The notes under the pieces: model-generated
Told to the model about the DNA's origin: nothing
Databases searched by the model: none
Seen by the model: only the letters and a program-made list of their open reading frames with translations
DNA from: Gandjariella thermophila
GTDB taxonomy: Bacteria > Actinomycetota > Actinomycetes > Mycobacteriales > Pseudonocardiaceae
Reading direction: 5' to 3'
DNA length: 64,000 bases
Assembly: GCF_005405885.1 (NCBI RefSeq)
Contig: NZ_BJFL01000011.1
Coordinates: 62,001-126,000, forward strand
Program-made: the position numbers and the translations under genes
Shown here: piece by piece, positions 63,257-64,000 of the stretch
Position numbering within the stretch: the stretch's first letter is position 1
Layout: the number at the start of each line of letters is the position of its first letter

Positions 63257-64000
63257 GTGACCACGTGGCCCGACACGGACGACGATCGGCCGGCGTCCGG
63301 CGGAGCGAACGCTCCGCATACCGACCGGCACGCCACGGCGGAACGGCTGCTCGGCACGGTCGACGTGGTGAAGCGCACGGTGGGGCCGGCGGAGTCCCGG
63401 GCGGCCAGCCGGGCCTGGTGGGACGCGGACGCCGACGACTACCAGGCCGAGCACGGCGACTTCCTCGGAGAGGCGGACTTCGTGTGGTGCCCGGAGGGGC
63501 TGCGCGAGGCGGACATCCGGTTGCTCGGCGAGGTGCGCGGCGCCGACGTGCTGGAGGTGGGCTGCGGCTCGGCGTCCTGCGCCCGGTGGCTGGCCGCGGA
63601 GGGCGCGCGCGTGGTGGCCGTGGACCTCTCCACCGGCATGCTCCGGCATGCGGCGGCCGGCAACCGGTCCACCGGGGTGGCGGTGCCGCTGGTGCAGGCG
63701 AGCGCCGACCAGTTGCCGTTCCGCGACGACGCGTTCGACGTCGCCTGCTCCGCCTTCGGGGCGGTGCCGTTCGTCGCCGACCTGGGCGCGGTGTTCCGCG
63801 AGGTGGCCAGGGTGCTGCGGCCCGGGGGCCGCTGGGTGTTCGCGGTGACTCACCCGATCCGGTGGATATTCCCGGACGATCCGGGGCCGCTCGGGCTGAC
63901 CGTGGCCCAGTCGTACTTCGACCGGACGCCGTACGTGGAGGTCGACGACGCCGGCCGGGTCACCTACGTCGAGCACCACCGCACCATCGGGGACTACCTG
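63257..64000 (+). CDS. Class I SAM-dependent methyltransferase (partial, runs off the window)
   Basis: At least 248 residues, cut by the window end. After a variable N-terminus comes RAWWDADADDYQAEHGDFLGEADFVWCPEGLREADI, then the SAM motif VLEVGCGSASCARWLAAEG, VAVDLSTGMLRHA and VLRPGGRWVFAVTHPIRWIFPDD. This conserved actinobacterial methyltransferase is commonly found next to rpsA, where its substrate is unknown. GTG 63257 has AAGGAG upstream. Divergent from rpsA. Confidence 0.85.
   Translation, partial: MTTWPDTDDDRPASGGANAPHTDRHATAERLLGTVDVVKRTVGPAESRAASRAWWDADADDYQAEHGDFLGEADFVWCPEGLREADIRLLGEVRGADVLEVGCGSASCARWLAAEGARVVAVDLSTGMLRHAAAGNRSTGVAVPLVQASADQLPFRDDAFDVACSAFGAVPFVADLGAVFREVARVLRPGGRWVFAVTHPIRWIFPDDPGPLGLTVAQSYFDRTPYVEVDDAGRVTYVEHHRTIGDYL

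Overview
The window is very GC-rich actinomycete DNA: nearly every codon ends in G or C, GTG starts are common, and coding frames often overlap by ATGA or GTGA. The housekeeping block on the right (uvrB, coaE fused to a GrpB domain, rpsA) has the gene order known from Mycobacterium and its relatives. Gene content and style suggest a member of the Pseudonocardiales, such as Amycolatopsis or a neighbour. This placement is inference.

About 0.4-32.6 kb is a type II (aromatic) polyketide gene cluster. A leftward run of genes from 14973 to 1009 encodes, in order of transcription: a ketoreductase-like SDR, a compact FAD monooxygenase, a luciferase-like flavoenzyme, a large FAD aromatic hydroxylase, a SchA/CurD-type protein, a 6PGDH-like dehydrogenase, a DUF1772 (anthrone oxygenase-like) membrane protein, KS-beta (chain length factor), ACP, an aromatase/cyclase, a ketoreductase, two ABM monooxygenases, a small ORF and a complete acetyl-CoA carboxylase (AccD, AccA, AccB, AccC). 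A second group at 15.2-23.3 kb carries two O-methyltransferases, a second SchA/CurD protein, a P450, a glycosyltransferase, another SDR, a TcmI-type cyclase, a cupin cyclase and KS-alpha. A third group at 23.3-32.6 kb carries a P450, an asparagine synthetase-like amidotransferase, a TetR/MFS export pair, two more FAD monooxygenases and a second DUF1772 protein. The acetyl-CoA carboxylase makes malonyl-CoA, the minimal PKS builds the chain, and the aromatase, TcmI-like and cupin enzymes fold it. The oxygenases, methyltransferases, amidotransferase and glycosyltransferase then decorate it. The combination points to a nitrogen-containing, heavily oxidised pentangular or polycyclic-xanthone glycoside (lysolipin, xantholipin or kigamicin class); the exact product cannot be read from sequence.

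Two things stand out. KS-alpha and KS-beta, normally adjacent and translationally coupled, lie about 14 kb apart on opposite strands. At least seven promoters in the cluster carry tandem heptamers related to TCGAGCN at exact 11-bp spacing, the signature of a SARP activator, yet no SARP gene lies in the window. The cluster or its control therefore probably extends beyond the left edge.

From 32.6 to 46 kb the content is general accessory DNA: a methyltransferase, two small Cys-containing proteins, XRE-, MerR-, SigG- and ECF-type regulators, a GGDEF protein, a cold-shock protein, an SSI-type protease inhibitor, an Xre/RES toxin-antitoxin pair and two GNAT acetyltransferases. A TerC gene follows, behind a probable yybP-ykoY manganese riboswitch. 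From 46.8 to 52.7 kb come an alpha/beta hydrolase-ABC ATPase fusion with its permease, a frame-broken YbdK-type ligase and a VapBC pair. From 52.8 to 64 kb come uvrB, two DUF402-like proteins, an NB-ARC/LuxR regulator, coaE-grpB, a lipoprotein, rpsA and a methyltransferase cut by the window end. Two genes (accD-accA and ybdK) are broken by single-base indels in G/C runs, so sequence errors should be considered. I saw no rRNA, tRNA, CRISPR array, transposase or integrase.
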